A DNA stretch of 55,465 nucleotides from Deltaproteobacteria bacterium (GTDB taxonomy: Bacteria; Desulfobacterota; Syntrophia; Syntrophales; UBA2210): the NCBI GenBank assembly GCA_019313905.1, contig JAFDAI010000023.1, positions 1-55,465 of the forward strand. The letters run 5' to 3'. Shown in pieces: positions 36,482-45,892 of this stretch. The position numbers and the translations under genes were made by a program. Every line of letters starts with the position of its first letter. Position 1 is the first letter of the stretch. Under the pieces are notes generated by a model. The model searched no databases. It saw only the letters and a list, made by a program, of their open reading frames with translations, and had not been told where the DNA came from.

Positions 36482-36898
36482 TTATTTCAGAACCATTATC
36501 ATCTTTTTGAGACCCAAAATACCTATCTGGAATGTTCCGTAACTTGTCCTGCCATACACCTTGTAATCTTTATTGAGGATCAGTTCATCCCTGTTGTTGT
36601 TTCTCAGGAGAACTAAACCCTTAAGTCTCCCATCTTTCAAAAAGAACCTGATGCTTTTGATTTTCTCGAAGGGAATCGTGTAGGTACCCTCCCCCTTTAC
36701 TCCCTCGATAAAGGTCTTTCCCTCTATGCTTACTTCTGTACACCTGGTAACGACATCCATCTGATCAACAAAGGTGGCGCTGAACTCCTTTTCAGTGACG
36801 GGAACCCTGTCCGGAGAATCATCACCTGTCATAGAACCCATACCCAGAATAAAAGGAACAAACAGCATGATCAAAAAACAGATGTATAATCTTTTCAT
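36482..36898 (-). CDS. Hypothetical secreted or membrane-anchored protein
   Basis: This 138-residue protein begins with a hydrophobic signal or anchor segment (YICFLIMLFVPFILGMG). The rest is mostly beta-prone and charged, with EVSIEGKTFIEGVKGEGTY in the middle. I recognise no family. Its ATG shares a base with the stop of the DUF4911 gene (TAATG), so the two are coupled. Confidence 0.7.
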   Translation of the reverse strand: MKRLYICFLIMLFVPFILGMGSMTGDDSPDRVPVTEKEFSATFVDQMDVVTRCTEVSIEGKTFIEGVKGEGTYTIPFEKIKSIRFFLKDGRLKGLVLLRNNNRDELILNKDYKVYGRTSYGTFQIGILGLKKMIMVLK

Positions 36899-37131
36899 TA
36901 TTCTTCCCCTCCACTAATCTCATAGATATCTATTTCTTTTTTCAACGCCTCAAGCATTCCGTCAACATCATAAGCGAAATCGGGTAATATGGAAAGCTGT
37001 ACCACCGAGTTGTCTTTATCTGCTGTTGTAATAGTCGCAAGACCTTCATACCCTTCCAGAATATATTTGACATACGCAATATCCCTGCGGTTTAATCTCA
37101 GCTTTCTCTTTATTACACCCCCTTCTTTCAT
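36898..37131 (-). CDS. DUF4911 family small protein
   Basis: This 77-residue protein resembles DUF4911, a small family I associate with Deltaproteobacteria: IAYVKYILEGYEGLATITT is the core. It has no signal peptide. Function is unknown. It is transcribed with the next gene and diverges from recJ. Confidence 0.7.
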   Translation of the reverse strand: MKEGGVIKRKLRLNRRDIAYVKYILEGYEGLATITTADKDNSVVQLSILPDFAYDVDGMLEALKKEIDIYEISGGEE

Positions 37132-37182
37132 ATACTGTGTCGTAACATCCGGCTTTTAAAACATCAAGAAATAAATCCATCC

Positions 37183-37211
37183 TTGACATGGCATGGTGTC
37201 TTGGCTATATT
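37183..37211 (+). promoter_or_regulatory. Consensus-like promoter of recJ
   Basis: TTGACA (37183-37188) and TATATT (37206-37211) are 17 bases apart, and the recJ start is 32 bp after the -10 box. The open frame beginning at 37183 therefore includes promoter sequence and is not the coding start. Confidence 0.75.
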
Positions 37212-37242
37212 CCGGCTCTATTTGAATCAGGATAAAGAAAAC

Positions 37243-38964
37243 ATGTTGCCAATCACCCGCTGGAAACTTCCGGACATCAACACAGAAGCCCAATCTCTCT
37301 TGGCCAGGGAACTGGAAATCAGCCCCGTTGTATCACAGATATTGATCAACCGTGGTATAACGACCACAGAGGGCGCCAAGAAATTCCTCTTCCCTTCCCT
37401 GGAGCAACTGCACAATCCCTTCCTTATGAAGGATATGGAAAAGGGCATTGACAGGTTGATAGAAGCAATCTCCAGAAAAGAAAAAATCGTCGTCTATGGA
37501 GATTACGACGTGGACGGCATCACATCCACGGTAATTCTCGTAAAGTTTCTCAGGGAGATCCACGATGACGTAACATATTATATCCCGGGAAGAATTGAAG
37601 AGGGATATGGTCTCAGCAAAACAGCAATCGACAAATTCAGAAAAGACGGAACAAAACTCGTCATAACCGTGGACTGCGGCATCTCCAACCATGAAGAAAT
37701 AACCTATGCGGCGTCCTCGGGTATTGATGTTATAGTAACAGATCATCATGAGGTTCCAGATATCCTGCCCGACTGCAGTGCTGTAATTAACCCCCATCGC
37801 AATGATTGTTCCTTTCCCTTCAAATCTCTCGCCGGAGTGGGAGTTGCCTTCAATCTCCTGATTGCCCTCCGCGGGAAACTCCGCAATCTGGGTTTCTGGA
37901 AAGACAGAAGATGCCCGAATCTCAGGGAATATCTGGACTTGGTTGCTATCGGAACCATAGGCGATATTGTACCGTTGCTTGACGAGAACAGGGTCCTCTC
38001 GAAGATAGGTCTCAGCGTGGCAAACAATACCAGAAGGGTCGGACTTAAGGCACTGATGACGATAAGCAATATGGGAAATAAAACCGTCAGTTCCGAGTCG
38101 GCGGCATTCAGACTCATTCCTCGAATCAATGCTGCCGGCAGAATCGGTGCCCCGGAAGACGCCGTAGAACTGCTCCTGACGGATGATGAAGACAAAGTAA
38201 CAATACTTGCCCGACGCCTCGATTCATACAACAGGAAACGCCAGGAAATGGAAAAGGTTATCCTTAATGAGATACTTGAGGATATAAGCACAAACATTGA
38301 TATCGATAAGGTAAACTCCCTTGTGTTTGCGTCTCACAAATGGCACCCCGGCGTCATAGGCATAGTGGCTTCAAAGCTTGTGGACAGGTATTACAAGCCC
38401 GCTATACTGATCAGCATAAAAGATGGGGTCGGAAAGGGATCTGGCAGGAGCATCGTTGAATTCAACCTGTATGGTGGGCTTGAAAATAAGTGCTCTCCCC
38501 TGCTGCTTTCATATGGCGGACATAGATACGCGGCCGGAATCTCCATAAGAGAGGAAGATATAGAAAAATTCTCCAAGACATTGAGCCGGGCGGTGCGTGA
38601 AGATATTGGTGATGAAAGGATGTCTCCGGAAACTACCATTGATGCCCTGTGCGATCTGAACGAAATAGATTACAATCTCATCTCTCAGATCGAAATGCTG
38701 GCTCCCTTTGGAAACATGAATCCTGAACCCGTTCTCTGCGCAAAAAATATAAAGATATCATCCCTTACAACGGTCGGAAACAATCACCTGAAAATGCGCG
38801 CAAGCGGAGATAAGACGCACTACGATACCATATGGTTCAATAAGGGGCACCTCTCCGGCCTTCTTTCAGGGTCAACTGTTGATATAGCATTTACTCCCCA
38901 GACCAACCACTGGAACGGAAAGAGCAGCATCCAGCTCAAGATAAAGGATGCGTCAGCACCCTGA
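37243..38964 (+). CDS. recJ: Single-stranded-DNA-specific exonuclease RecJ
   Basis: This 573-residue 5'-3' exonuclease acts in recombination and mismatch repair. The DHH domain motifs are VVYGDYDVDG, VTVDCGI, VTDHHEVPD and LVAIGTIGDIVPL. The DHHA1 domain carries GKGSGRS and LSYGGHRYAAGI. An OB fold closes the protein. ATG 37243 was chosen because the upstream extension lies in the promoter. It converges with the PaaK-like gene, separated by 2 bp. Confidence 0.95.
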   Translation: MLPITRWKLPDINTEAQSLLARELEISPVVSQILINRGITTTEGAKKFLFPSLEQLHNPFLMKDMEKGIDRLIEAISRKEKIVVYGDYDVDGITSTVILVKFLREIHDDVTYYIPGRIEEGYGLSKTAIDKFRKDGTKLVITVDCGISNHEEITYAASSGIDVIVTDHHEVPDILPDCSAVINPHRNDCSFPFKSLAGVGVAFNLLIALRGKLRNLGFWKDRRCPNLREYLDLVAIGTIGDIVPLLDENRVLSKIGLSVANNTRRVGLKALMTISNMGNKTVSSESAAFRLIPRINAAGRIGAPEDAVELLLTDDEDKVTILARRLDSYNRKRQEMEKVILNEILEDISTNIDIDKVNSLVFASHKWHPGVIGIVASKLVDRYYKPAILISIKDGVGKGSGRSIVEFNLYGGLENKCSPLLLSYGGHRYAAGISIREEDIEKFSKTLSRAVREDIGDERMSPETTIDALCDLNEIDYNLISQIEMLAPFGNMNPEPVLCAKNIKISSLTTVGNNHLKMRASGDKTHYDTIWFNKGHLSGLLSGSTVDIAFTPQTNHWNGKSSIQLKIKDASAP

Positions 38965-38966
38965 TC

Positions 38967-40211
38967 CTATTCCCATTCTCTCTTATCAATAATAGATTTG
39001 CCTTTGTCAGACAAATCCTCTTTAACCGGTTCAATCCTGTCTATTTTGACGGCACAAATCTCGTTGAATACATCTCTGAAACGTCCGGCATCAATGGCTT
39101 CATATTCTTCATCTTCCACTACTGCAACAGTCAGGAAATCTCTGTAGAATTCTCTTGTTACAACCACCTGAAATCTGATCCGCGGGAAGGCCTCCCCTAC
39201 CCTTGCCAGCTGGCCCGGCGTGATAAACATTCCCCTGACCTTGACCGCGTCGCCCACTCTTCCGGCAATACCGCTCAGTCTGCGGGATGTTCTTCCACAA
39301 GCGCAGTTCTCTTCTACAATACTTGACAGGTCTCCTGTCCCGAACCGTAACAAAAAGAATATGTCATTCAGCCTGGTTACCACTACCTCACCCTGCCTTC
39401 CCGGTTCGACACACTTGCCTGTGGATGGATCCACTATTTCGATAATTACATCCTCGCAAATATGCCACCCGGCCTTTTCGGAACATTCGTATGCTATATC
39501 TCCAACTTCTGTAGCTCCATACATCTGATAAGTGTCTATTCCATATTCCTCTTCAAACCTTATCCTGAGTGATGGCTGAAGAGGTTCCGCCACAAAAGAT
39601 GCCCTTCGGAGACCGAAATCTTTCTTAAAATCATATCCCATCTCTTCTGCTTTGTTGATAATAGCGATTAAAAAACTTGGAGTGCCAGTATATCCGGTCA
39701 CTCCAAGGTCTCGAATCAACTGAACCTGTGTCTCGGTACCCGATGTTCCCGACGGGATTACAGTCGCTCCGGCAGACTTGAGACCTTCATGAAATGTCAG
39801 ACCGGCGGCTACCATATGGTATGAGAAGGTGTTGAGCACCCTGTCTCCCTTACGAAACCCTGCCGCAAAATAGCCCCTGGCCCACAGTTCATTCTCCCCG
39901 AGGTGCGGTTCATAGACCGGTCCGGGTGATATGAATATCCTGTCTATGTCTGCATTTTCACCACAGAATCCCCCGAAAGGAGGCTCGCACCGTTCCAGTT
40001 CGGCCACTTTTTTCCTTGAAATTACAGGCAATTTTTCAAGGTCGCCTGTAGAAACGATGTCTGATGGTTTCAGCCCAAGTTTGTCCAGCGTTTCTCTGAC
40101 CCTTTTAGAATGTCTGTAGCCTGAGTCAACCATCGCGGATAATCTCAGATTGTTGTCTTCTTCTCTGCGCAATGTTGATCTGATTTCCATATCATCAAAA
40201 AACCTGTTCAT
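38967..40211 (-). CDS. Phenylacetate-CoA ligase-like adenylate-forming enzyme
   Basis: This 414-residue protein belongs to the PaaK branch of AMP-forming ligases. Motifs include a P-loop-like IPSGTSGTETQVQLI, YGATEVGDIAYEC and the hinge stretch RFGTGDLSSIVEE, followed by CGRTSRRLSGIAGR. Members activate phenylacetate or other aryl acids to CoA thioesters with ATP. It is the last gene of the LIV-type transporter operon, 21 bp after livF. The substrate is not fixed by sequence. Confidence 0.85.
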   Translation of the reverse strand: MNRFFDDMEIRSTLRREEDNNLRLSAMVDSGYRHSKRVRETLDKLGLKPSDIVSTGDLEKLPVISRKKVAELERCEPPFGGFCGENADIDRIFISPGPVYEPHLGENELWARGYFAAGFRKGDRVLNTFSYHMVAAGLTFHEGLKSAGATVIPSGTSGTETQVQLIRDLGVTGYTGTPSFLIAIINKAEEMGYDFKKDFGLRRASFVAEPLQPSLRIRFEEEYGIDTYQMYGATEVGDIAYECSEKAGWHICEDVIIEIVDPSTGKCVEPGRQGEVVVTRLNDIFFLLRFGTGDLSSIVEENCACGRTSRRLSGIAGRVGDAVKVRGMFITPGQLARVGEAFPRIRFQVVVTREFYRDFLTVAVVEDEEYEAIDAGRFRDVFNEICAVKIDRIEPVKEDLSDKGKSIIDKREWE

Positions 40212-40232
40212 ACCAAGCTCCTTTTATATATC

Positions 40233-41036
40233 TTACAACCACCGTTTGCGTCTCTTGTAAGACTTTACATCTCTGTATGATTTCGCGTCACCGGACGTCC
40301 CCATCCCAAGATAGAACTCCTTTATATCAGGGTTTTCTTTGAGATCGGCAGAAACTCCTTCCATGACGATCTTTCCGTTTTCCATGATATAGCCATAGTC
40401 AGCTATCCGAAGCGCCATACTCGCATTCTGCTCGACCAAGATAATTGTTGTTCCCTGTTCTTTGTTTATTCTTTCTATGATGCGGAATATTTCCATGACC
40501 ACCAGTGGGGCAAGCCCCAGAGAAGGTTCGTCCAGCAGGAGCAGTTTGGGGTGCGCCATCAGGGCGCGTCCCATGACAAGCATCTGGAGTTCACCTCCGC
40601 TGCAATAACCGGCCAGGACTTTTCTCCGCTCTTTCAGTGGCGGGAAGTAATCATATATAAGTTCCATATCCTTCTTGTAGGGTTTCCCCCAGCGTGTGGC
40701 CGTGCCCACTCTCAGGTTCTCCTCTATTGTCAAATACTTGAAGGGTTGTCTCCCCTCAAGCACCTGAATGATACCCTGACGCGTTATGGTCTCCGGCGGG
40801 GAATTCTGAATGGATCTTTTACTGTACACAATGTCACCATCTGTGACCTTTCCATTCTCCGTTTTAAGAAGCCCCGAGATGGCTTTCAGGGTTGTAGTCT
40901 TCCCGGCCCCGTTGCTGCCAAGAAGAGATACTATATGATTCTCCGTGACCGAAAGTGAAACACCTTTCAGCACCTGGATAACATCTGAATAGACTACACT
41001 TATATTGTTCAACTGAAGCAAAATACCATCTGCCAT
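40233..41036 (-). CDS. livF: LIV-type ABC transporter ATP-binding protein LivF
   Basis: This 267-residue ATPase has Walker A (LLGSNGAGKTTTLKA), the signature CSGGELQMLVMGRAL and Walker B (LLLLDEPSLGLAP), with the short form typical of LivF. It pairs with LivG to power the LivHM channel. Start at ATG 41036 behind AGAGGTAG. Confidence 0.92.
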   Translation of the reverse strand: MADGILLQLNNISVVYSDVIQVLKGVSLSVTENHIVSLLGSNGAGKTTTLKAISGLLKTENGKVTDGDIVYSKRSIQNSPPETITRQGIIQVLEGRQPFKYLTIEENLRVGTATRWGKPYKKDMELIYDYFPPLKERRKVLAGYCSGGELQMLVMGRALMAHPKLLLLDEPSLGLAPLVVMEIFRIIERINKEQGTTIILVEQNASMALRIADYGYIMENGKIVMEGVSADLKENPDIKEFYLGMGTSGDAKSYRDVKSYKRRKRWL

Positions 41037-41063
41037 GACTACCTCTTGTTTTTACCCCGGCCC

Positions 41064-42134
41064 CTAATACGAAAACGGCCAGAGCCTGAAATTAGAACGA
41101 ATAATACGCCACACCTCGGCAAGGCCTCTCGGTTCCAGTAGAATAAAGAGGACTATTGCCGTTCCAAACGCTATCTCACGCAACGGCGCTATTGAAAATC
41201 CTGCCGCGCTGAGCATATCAACGCTCATGAGAATACCTGTCAGCCATCGCAATCCTTCATTCAATCCTGTAATAAACAGTGCTCCATAGATAGCGCCGGA
41301 GATACTCCCCAACCCGCCTATGATAATCATCGCTATATATTCTATAGAAAGCCCCAGATTAAAAGGTTCGGTTGTGATGCTGATCATATAATATGCCCAC
41401 AAGGCGCCGGCTATTCCGGCATAGAAGGAACTTATTCCGAATGACAGAAGTTTATAGGGAAATATCGGGATACCCATTCCCTCGGCGGCCCGGTCATTGT
41501 CGCGTATCGCTATGAATGCCCTTCCATAACTCGTTCTCATGATGTTGACGGCAATAAGTGTCATAATAATCAGACAGGTATATGCGATATAGAAGAAGCT
41601 TCTGTCGCTATCAAGCGCTACGCCGAATATGGATATTCCGGGAAGCACGATTCCCATGGTTCCCTCTGTAAGTCCTTCCCAGTGGACAAGAAGATATTCA
41701 ATGATAAACTGTCCGGCAAGGGTCGCGATCGTGAGATATAAGCCCTTCAGTCTTCCTGAAGGCAATCCGAAGAGTACCCCTACCATGGCGGTTATCAATC
41801 CCGCGGAGGGTACCGCAAGGATAAATGGAACACCCACCTTTGTGGAGAGTATGGCAGCCGCGTAAGCGCCTACCCCGATGAAGGCCCCGTGTCCGAGGGA
41901 AAGCTGGCCGGTAAACCCCGTCAGTATGTTCAGGCCGATCGCCGCTATGGCGGTGATGGCGACCATGTTGAGGACATAGATAAGGTATGGTCCACTCGCA
42001 TAAGGAACTACAGCGAACAGGATTACAAGCCCTACTACAAGGGATGCGCGACCGAAATCCGTCTCGAAAATCGTAAGTTCCTGCTCGTATCTCTCATTAA
42101 AGTTGCCACATGGGTGAAAATGTAATTTTCTCAT
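41064..42134 (-). CDS. livM: LIV-type ABC transporter permease LivM
   Basis: This 356-residue permease has about eight to ten helices. The LivM hallmark is present: NILTGFTGQLSLGHGAFIGVG, and also AIRDNDRAAEGMGI. The ATG overlaps the livH stop (TAATG). Substrate class for this family is branched-chain or aromatic amino acids, amides or small acids. Confidence 0.93.
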   Translation of the reverse strand: MRKLHFHPCGNFNERYEQELTIFETDFGRASLVVGLVILFAVVPYASGPYLIYVLNMVAITAIAAIGLNILTGFTGQLSLGHGAFIGVGAYAAAILSTKVGVPFILAVPSAGLITAMVGVLFGLPSGRLKGLYLTIATLAGQFIIEYLLVHWEGLTEGTMGIVLPGISIFGVALDSDRSFFYIAYTCLIIMTLIAVNIMRTSYGRAFIAIRDNDRAAEGMGIPIFPYKLLSFGISSFYAGIAGALWAYYMISITTEPFNLGLSIEYIAMIIIGGLGSISGAIYGALFITGLNEGLRWLTGILMSVDMLSAAGFSIAPLREIAFGTAIVLFILLEPRGLAEVWRIIRSNFRLWPFSY

Positions 42135-43012
42135 TAGACCCTTTCAATCTCTACCAGGCCGAAAAGGCCATAGGGCTTTACCATCAATATAAACACCAGC
42201 GCCATGTAAGGAACTACGTCCCGCAGTGAAGTGGAGAGGTACCCGCCTGTGAAGGTTTCCAGAAGCCCAATAATTATCCCACCGATAACAGCGCCTCCGA
42301 TACTGTCCAGACCACCGAGTATGACCACCGGAAAGACCTTGAGCCCTATGGAAGAAAGGTCATGGACGTTAATCCCGTTGATAATGCCAAGAACAATCCC
42401 GCTCATTCCTGCCACGAGTGCCGCGATAGCCCAGGACAGAGCGAACACCTTTCTTACGTGCACCCCCAGAGAAAGAGCAGCCGGCTGGTTATCCGCAACT
42501 GATCTCATATAGATACCCTGGGAGGAATATTTGAAAAAGAGTCCAAAAAGCATGAGAAATATCAGGCCAATAGCGATTGATACTACATAAACCGGGGGTA
42601 TGTCTATACTGCCCCAGTGTATGGCAAGACCTGCAGGGAGAAAATTAGGAAAGGTATATAGATTTCCACCCCAGATGAAGAGCATTGCCCCTTTGAATAT
42701 AGAGGCCAGTCCCACCGTAAGCATGATAACATAAATAAGAGGCTCACCGATCAACGGGCGCAGGAAGATGCGCTCAACGACGAATCCAAGTATAAAAGAT
42801 CCGGCAAGGGCCAGGGGAAAGGCCACATAGACAGGCAGTTCAGCCCAGCCAATCAGAACCAAAAATACAAATGCCCCCAGCGCCATCAACTCCCCATGCG
42901 CAAAATTCAACACGCTGGAAGATTTAAAGATCATTACAAATCCCATGGCTGCCAAGCCATATAGAAAGCCTATACTTATTCCATTTATCAAAAGATGGAT
43001 GAAAAAATCCAT
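42134..43012 (-). CDS. livH: LIV-type ABC transporter permease LivH
   Basis: This 292-residue permease begins with INGISIGFLYGLAAMGFVMI and has the LivH motif VLNFAHGELMALGAF, then a VILGGLDSIGGAVIGGI stretch. A ribosome binding site AGGAGG precedes ATG 43012. A REP-type hairpin lies between it and the upstream ligase gene. Confidence 0.93.
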   Translation of the reverse strand: MDFFIHLLINGISIGFLYGLAAMGFVMIFKSSSVLNFAHGELMALGAFVFLVLIGWAELPVYVAFPLALAGSFILGFVVERIFLRPLIGEPLIYVIMLTVGLASIFKGAMLFIWGGNLYTFPNFLPAGLAIHWGSIDIPPVYVVSIAIGLIFLMLFGLFFKYSSQGIYMRSVADNQPAALSLGVHVRKVFALSWAIAALVAGMSGIVLGIINGINVHDLSSIGLKVFPVVILGGLDSIGGAVIGGIIIGLLETFTGGYLSTSLRDVVPYMALVFILMVKPYGLFGLVEIERV

Positions 43013-43033
43013 ATAACAAACCTCCTGTGGATT

Positions 43034-43126
43034 AGGGGTCAGGTCTTGCTTTTTGCCCCATTTGATTTACTTAAGTCATAAAATTAACATGGTTAACAAC
43101 GGGGCAAAAAGCAAGACCTGACCCCT
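43034..43126. repeat. REPIN-like element: 26-bp perfect inverted repeat
   Basis: Left arm 43034-43059 (AGGGGTCAGGTCTTGC then TTTTTGCCCC) and right arm 43101-43126 are exact reverse complements around a 41-bp spacer. The first 24 bases recur at 55324. It sits inside the operon, just after the acyl-CoA ligase stop and before livH. REP-type units are usually mobilised by a RAYT transposase, not seen here. Confidence 0.8.
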
Positions 43127-43127
43127 G

Positions 43128-45074
43128 CTAAAGTGCTAATATACGTACACTGGTTTCCAGTGTGCCTACCTGCCCGTTCCGGTAACGTATCGTTGTTTTC
43201 ACATCCAAATTTTTCTTATCCTCGTACATGGCGGTTATAAGCTTCAGATATAGCCCGTAGACAAATCTCCTGCGCACCTTGCCTGTCCTTGTCAACTCAT
43301 CATCATCCGCGTCGAGAAGCTTGTAGAGGAGTATACACTTGCGCACCTTCATGGAATCCGGCAATTTTTCATTAACCTTCTCAACCTCCGTGTGCACCAG
43401 TTTTTCTACCTCTGTCTGTTGTGAGAGATCGGTATATGTTGTGTAGGGTATCATTCTCTCTTCAGCCCAGTTACCGACGTTTCCCATATCAATATTTATC
43501 AGCGCGGTTATGTATGGACGCCCCTCGCCAAAGGTTACCGCCTCTCTTATGTAGGGACTGAATTTTAGGCGTGTTTCTATAAAATCAGGGGAAAATGCCT
43601 CTCCCTGCTTGTTTCTGATGATCTCTTCCCTGCGCCCTATAATAACGAGGTGACCGTCATCATCGAAATACCCGGCATCTCCTGTCCTCAACCACCCATC
43701 CGTAAACGCGGTTTTCGTGGCCTCAAAATCGTTATAATATCCCCTGAACACCGTTTTACTTGAGAGAAAGACCTCCTGATCCTCCGAAATCTTCACATCC
43801 ATGCCGGATAAGGATCTGCCGACTGTTTCGGCCTTGACCTCAGTATCGGGCTGGACCTGAAATATTCCACCCGATTCTGTGAGTCCGTAACATTGCTTGA
43901 GATTCAGACCAAGCGAGCGAAAAAACCTTATAACATCAGGACTTATCGGATGTCCTCCCGTATACGCGCTGTAAAACCCGGCACAACCAATCCGGTCCAA
44001 GAGCGGGCGAAAGATAATAACAGAAGCCATCCATCCAGCGAGCCTGAGACCCGGACCGGGTGATTTTCCCTGTGATTCCAGATCAGTGATACTGCCGCCT
44101 ATATTCTCCGCCAGATGAAAGAGTTTCCTTCTTATCAGACCGGCATCGCCCATCTTTACACGAATGGTGGAGGCAAGATCTTCCCAGAACCTGGATGATG
44201 TAATCAGTATATTGGGACCTAATTCGCGGAAATCCTCGAGAACCGTTTCCCGGGTCTCAGGAAAGTTCATCGTCATACCACCGGCCAGAGCCACGCCTGC
44301 CCCCCACATCTGATCGACTATCCATGCCGGGGGGGAAATCGACAGCCAGTTTACCTCTACACCTGCGGGAATTGTTTCCAGCCAGCTTGCAGCCATCTCA
44401 GTAAGATTGCTGTGTGACAGCATTGCCAGTTTGGAGATACCGGTTGTTCCCGAAGTCATTATCATCAGGGCAATATCGTCCGGCCTCCCTTTCCATACTT
44501 CCCCGGCAAACAGTTCCGGCTGCTTTTTGTCCAGAGCTTCCCCTGCCTCCAGCAGGTCGGCAAAACTCATAAGCCACTCGTCGTCGCGATAAGAGCTCAT
44601 ACCTGTCCGGTCAACGTATATGACTTTCTTTACGTGGGTAAGTCTGTCACGCATTTCCAATAGCTTATCCGTCTGTTCTTGATCCTCTACAATTACGTAC
44701 AATGCTTGAATTCTATTGAGGGTGCCGGCCATCTCATCGCTCACCGCAGAGGTAAACAGGTTCAGGACAACAGCGCCAAGGGACTGTCCCCCCAATTGAC
44801 TGAGCAGCCATTCCGGGTGATTGTCCATTATAATCCCGATATTATCACCCCTTTTCAGACCGAGAGCGCTGAGGCCCAGCCCCACTTTTTTCGTAAATTC
44901 CAGATAGTCGCGCCAGCTGTATGACTGCCATATGCCATACGCTTTTTCACGAATCGAGGCTCGCCCTCCGAATTCTTCCGCGTGCTTCAGCAGGATCTGC
45001 GGAAGCGTGAGGCTGGTTTCGGGAGTGTTCCCTTTTGAGGGTTTTGGATCTTGAGTTTCGAGTTTAGGGCTCAT
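43128..45074 (-). CDS. Acyl-CoA synthetase (AMP-binding, long-chain type)
   Basis: This 648-residue adenylate-forming enzyme has the AMP-binding loop IMTSGTTGISKLAML, the YGLTESGGIFQV motif and GWLRTGDAGYFDDDG. Length and the C-terminal region match long-chain acyl-CoA synthetases (FadD15-like). It is embedded between livG and livH; its ATG overlaps the livG stop (ATGA). The transported substrate is presumably a carboxylate activated by this or the PaaK-like ligase. Confidence 0.88.
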   Translation of the reverse strand: MSPKLETQDPKPSKGNTPETSLTLPQILLKHAEEFGGRASIREKAYGIWQSYSWRDYLEFTKKVGLGLSALGLKRGDNIGIIMDNHPEWLLSQLGGQSLGAVVLNLFTSAVSDEMAGTLNRIQALYVIVEDQEQTDKLLEMRDRLTHVKKVIYVDRTGMSSYRDDEWLMSFADLLEAGEALDKKQPELFAGEVWKGRPDDIALMIMTSGTTGISKLAMLSHSNLTEMAASWLETIPAGVEVNWLSISPPAWIVDQMWGAGVALAGGMTMNFPETRETVLEDFRELGPNILITSSRFWEDLASTIRVKMGDAGLIRRKLFHLAENIGGSITDLESQGKSPGPGLRLAGWMASVIIFRPLLDRIGCAGFYSAYTGGHPISPDVIRFFRSLGLNLKQCYGLTESGGIFQVQPDTEVKAETVGRSLSGMDVKISEDQEVFLSSKTVFRGYYNDFEATKTAFTDGWLRTGDAGYFDDDGHLVIIGRREEIIRNKQGEAFSPDFIETRLKFSPYIREAVTFGEGRPYITALINIDMGNVGNWAEERMIPYTTYTDLSQQTEVEKLVHTEVEKVNEKLPDSMKVRKCILLYKLLDADDDELTRTGKVRRRFVYGLYLKLITAMYEDKKNLDVKTTIRYRNGQVGTLETSVRILAL

Positions 45075-45892
45075 TGTGTATCTCCCAGGTATGCCCTTAT
45101 AACTTCCGGATCATTCTGTATTGCTTCAGGCGTTCCCTCAGCCAGTTTATCTCCGAAATTCAGAACCATTACGCGTTTCGATATGGTCATCACAATAGAC
45201 ATGTCGTGCTCAACGAGTATCATCGTCTGCCCCCAATCCCTGTTCAATTCGGACAGGAATCTCACCATATCTTCCTTCTCTTCAAGATTCATCCCGGCGA
45301 AGGGTTCATCCAGCACCAGAAGTTTCGGCTCAAGAGCCAGCGCGCGGCCAAGCTCAACCCTTTTCCGCAATCCATAAGGCAGTGCTCCCACGGGCTTCTT
45401 CCGGATTGCCTGCATTTCCAGAAAATCGATTAATTCTTCCACGACAGCGCGGTGCCTGACTTCTTCTCTTCGCACACCACGCATGAAAAGAAGTGCCCTG
45501 CCCAGTCCGTAGCTGCAATGGATATGACGTGCCAAGAGCATATTGGACAGAACCGTCATTCCGGGGAACAGCTCAATATTCTGGAACGTTCTCCCGACGC
45601 CGCTGCTTATAAGCTTGTGCGTCGGGAGATTTGTTATATCCTTTCCGTTGAACCTTATCCTGCCCGCCTGTGGCCTGTAGAACCCGGTAAGGCAGTTCAG
45701 GAGGCTTGTCTTTCCAGCACCGTTGGGTCCTATAATCGCGAACAGTTCTCCGGTCTTTACCTCGAAGTCGATATTGTTCAAAGCCATAACGCCTCCGAAG
45801 CTCAGGGTAAGTCGGCTAACTTCCAGATCGGCGCATTTCCCGTCACCGGATATCGCCTTGAATATGTCAGGCTGCCCGCGAAAAGCCTTCAT
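45071..45892 (-). CDS. livG: LIV-type ABC transporter ATP-binding protein LivG
   Basis: This 273-residue ATPase has Walker A (IGPNGAGKTSLLNCL), a LivG-type GVGRTFQNIELFPGMTV stretch, and Walker B (LLVLDEPFAGMN). Signature LPYGLRKRVELGRALAL replaces the usual LSGGQ. It overlaps livK by 4 bp (ATGA). Confidence 0.92.
   Translation of the reverse strand: MKAFRGQPDIFKAISGDGKCADLEVSRLTLSFGGVMALNNIDFEVKTGELFAIIGPNGAGKTSLLNCLTGFYRPQAGRIRFNGKDITNLPTHKLISSGVGRTFQNIELFPGMTVLSNMLLARHIHCSYGLGRALLFMRGVRREEVRHRAVVEELIDFLEMQAIRKKPVGALPYGLRKRVELGRALALEPKLLVLDEPFAGMNLEEKEDMVRFLSELNRDWGQTMILVEHDMSIVMTISKRVMVLNFGDKLAEGTPEAIQNDPEVIRAYLGDTQ

Noticed and set aside
37183-37242. Upstream extension of RecJ
   Set aside because: It begins on the -35 box of a good promoter.
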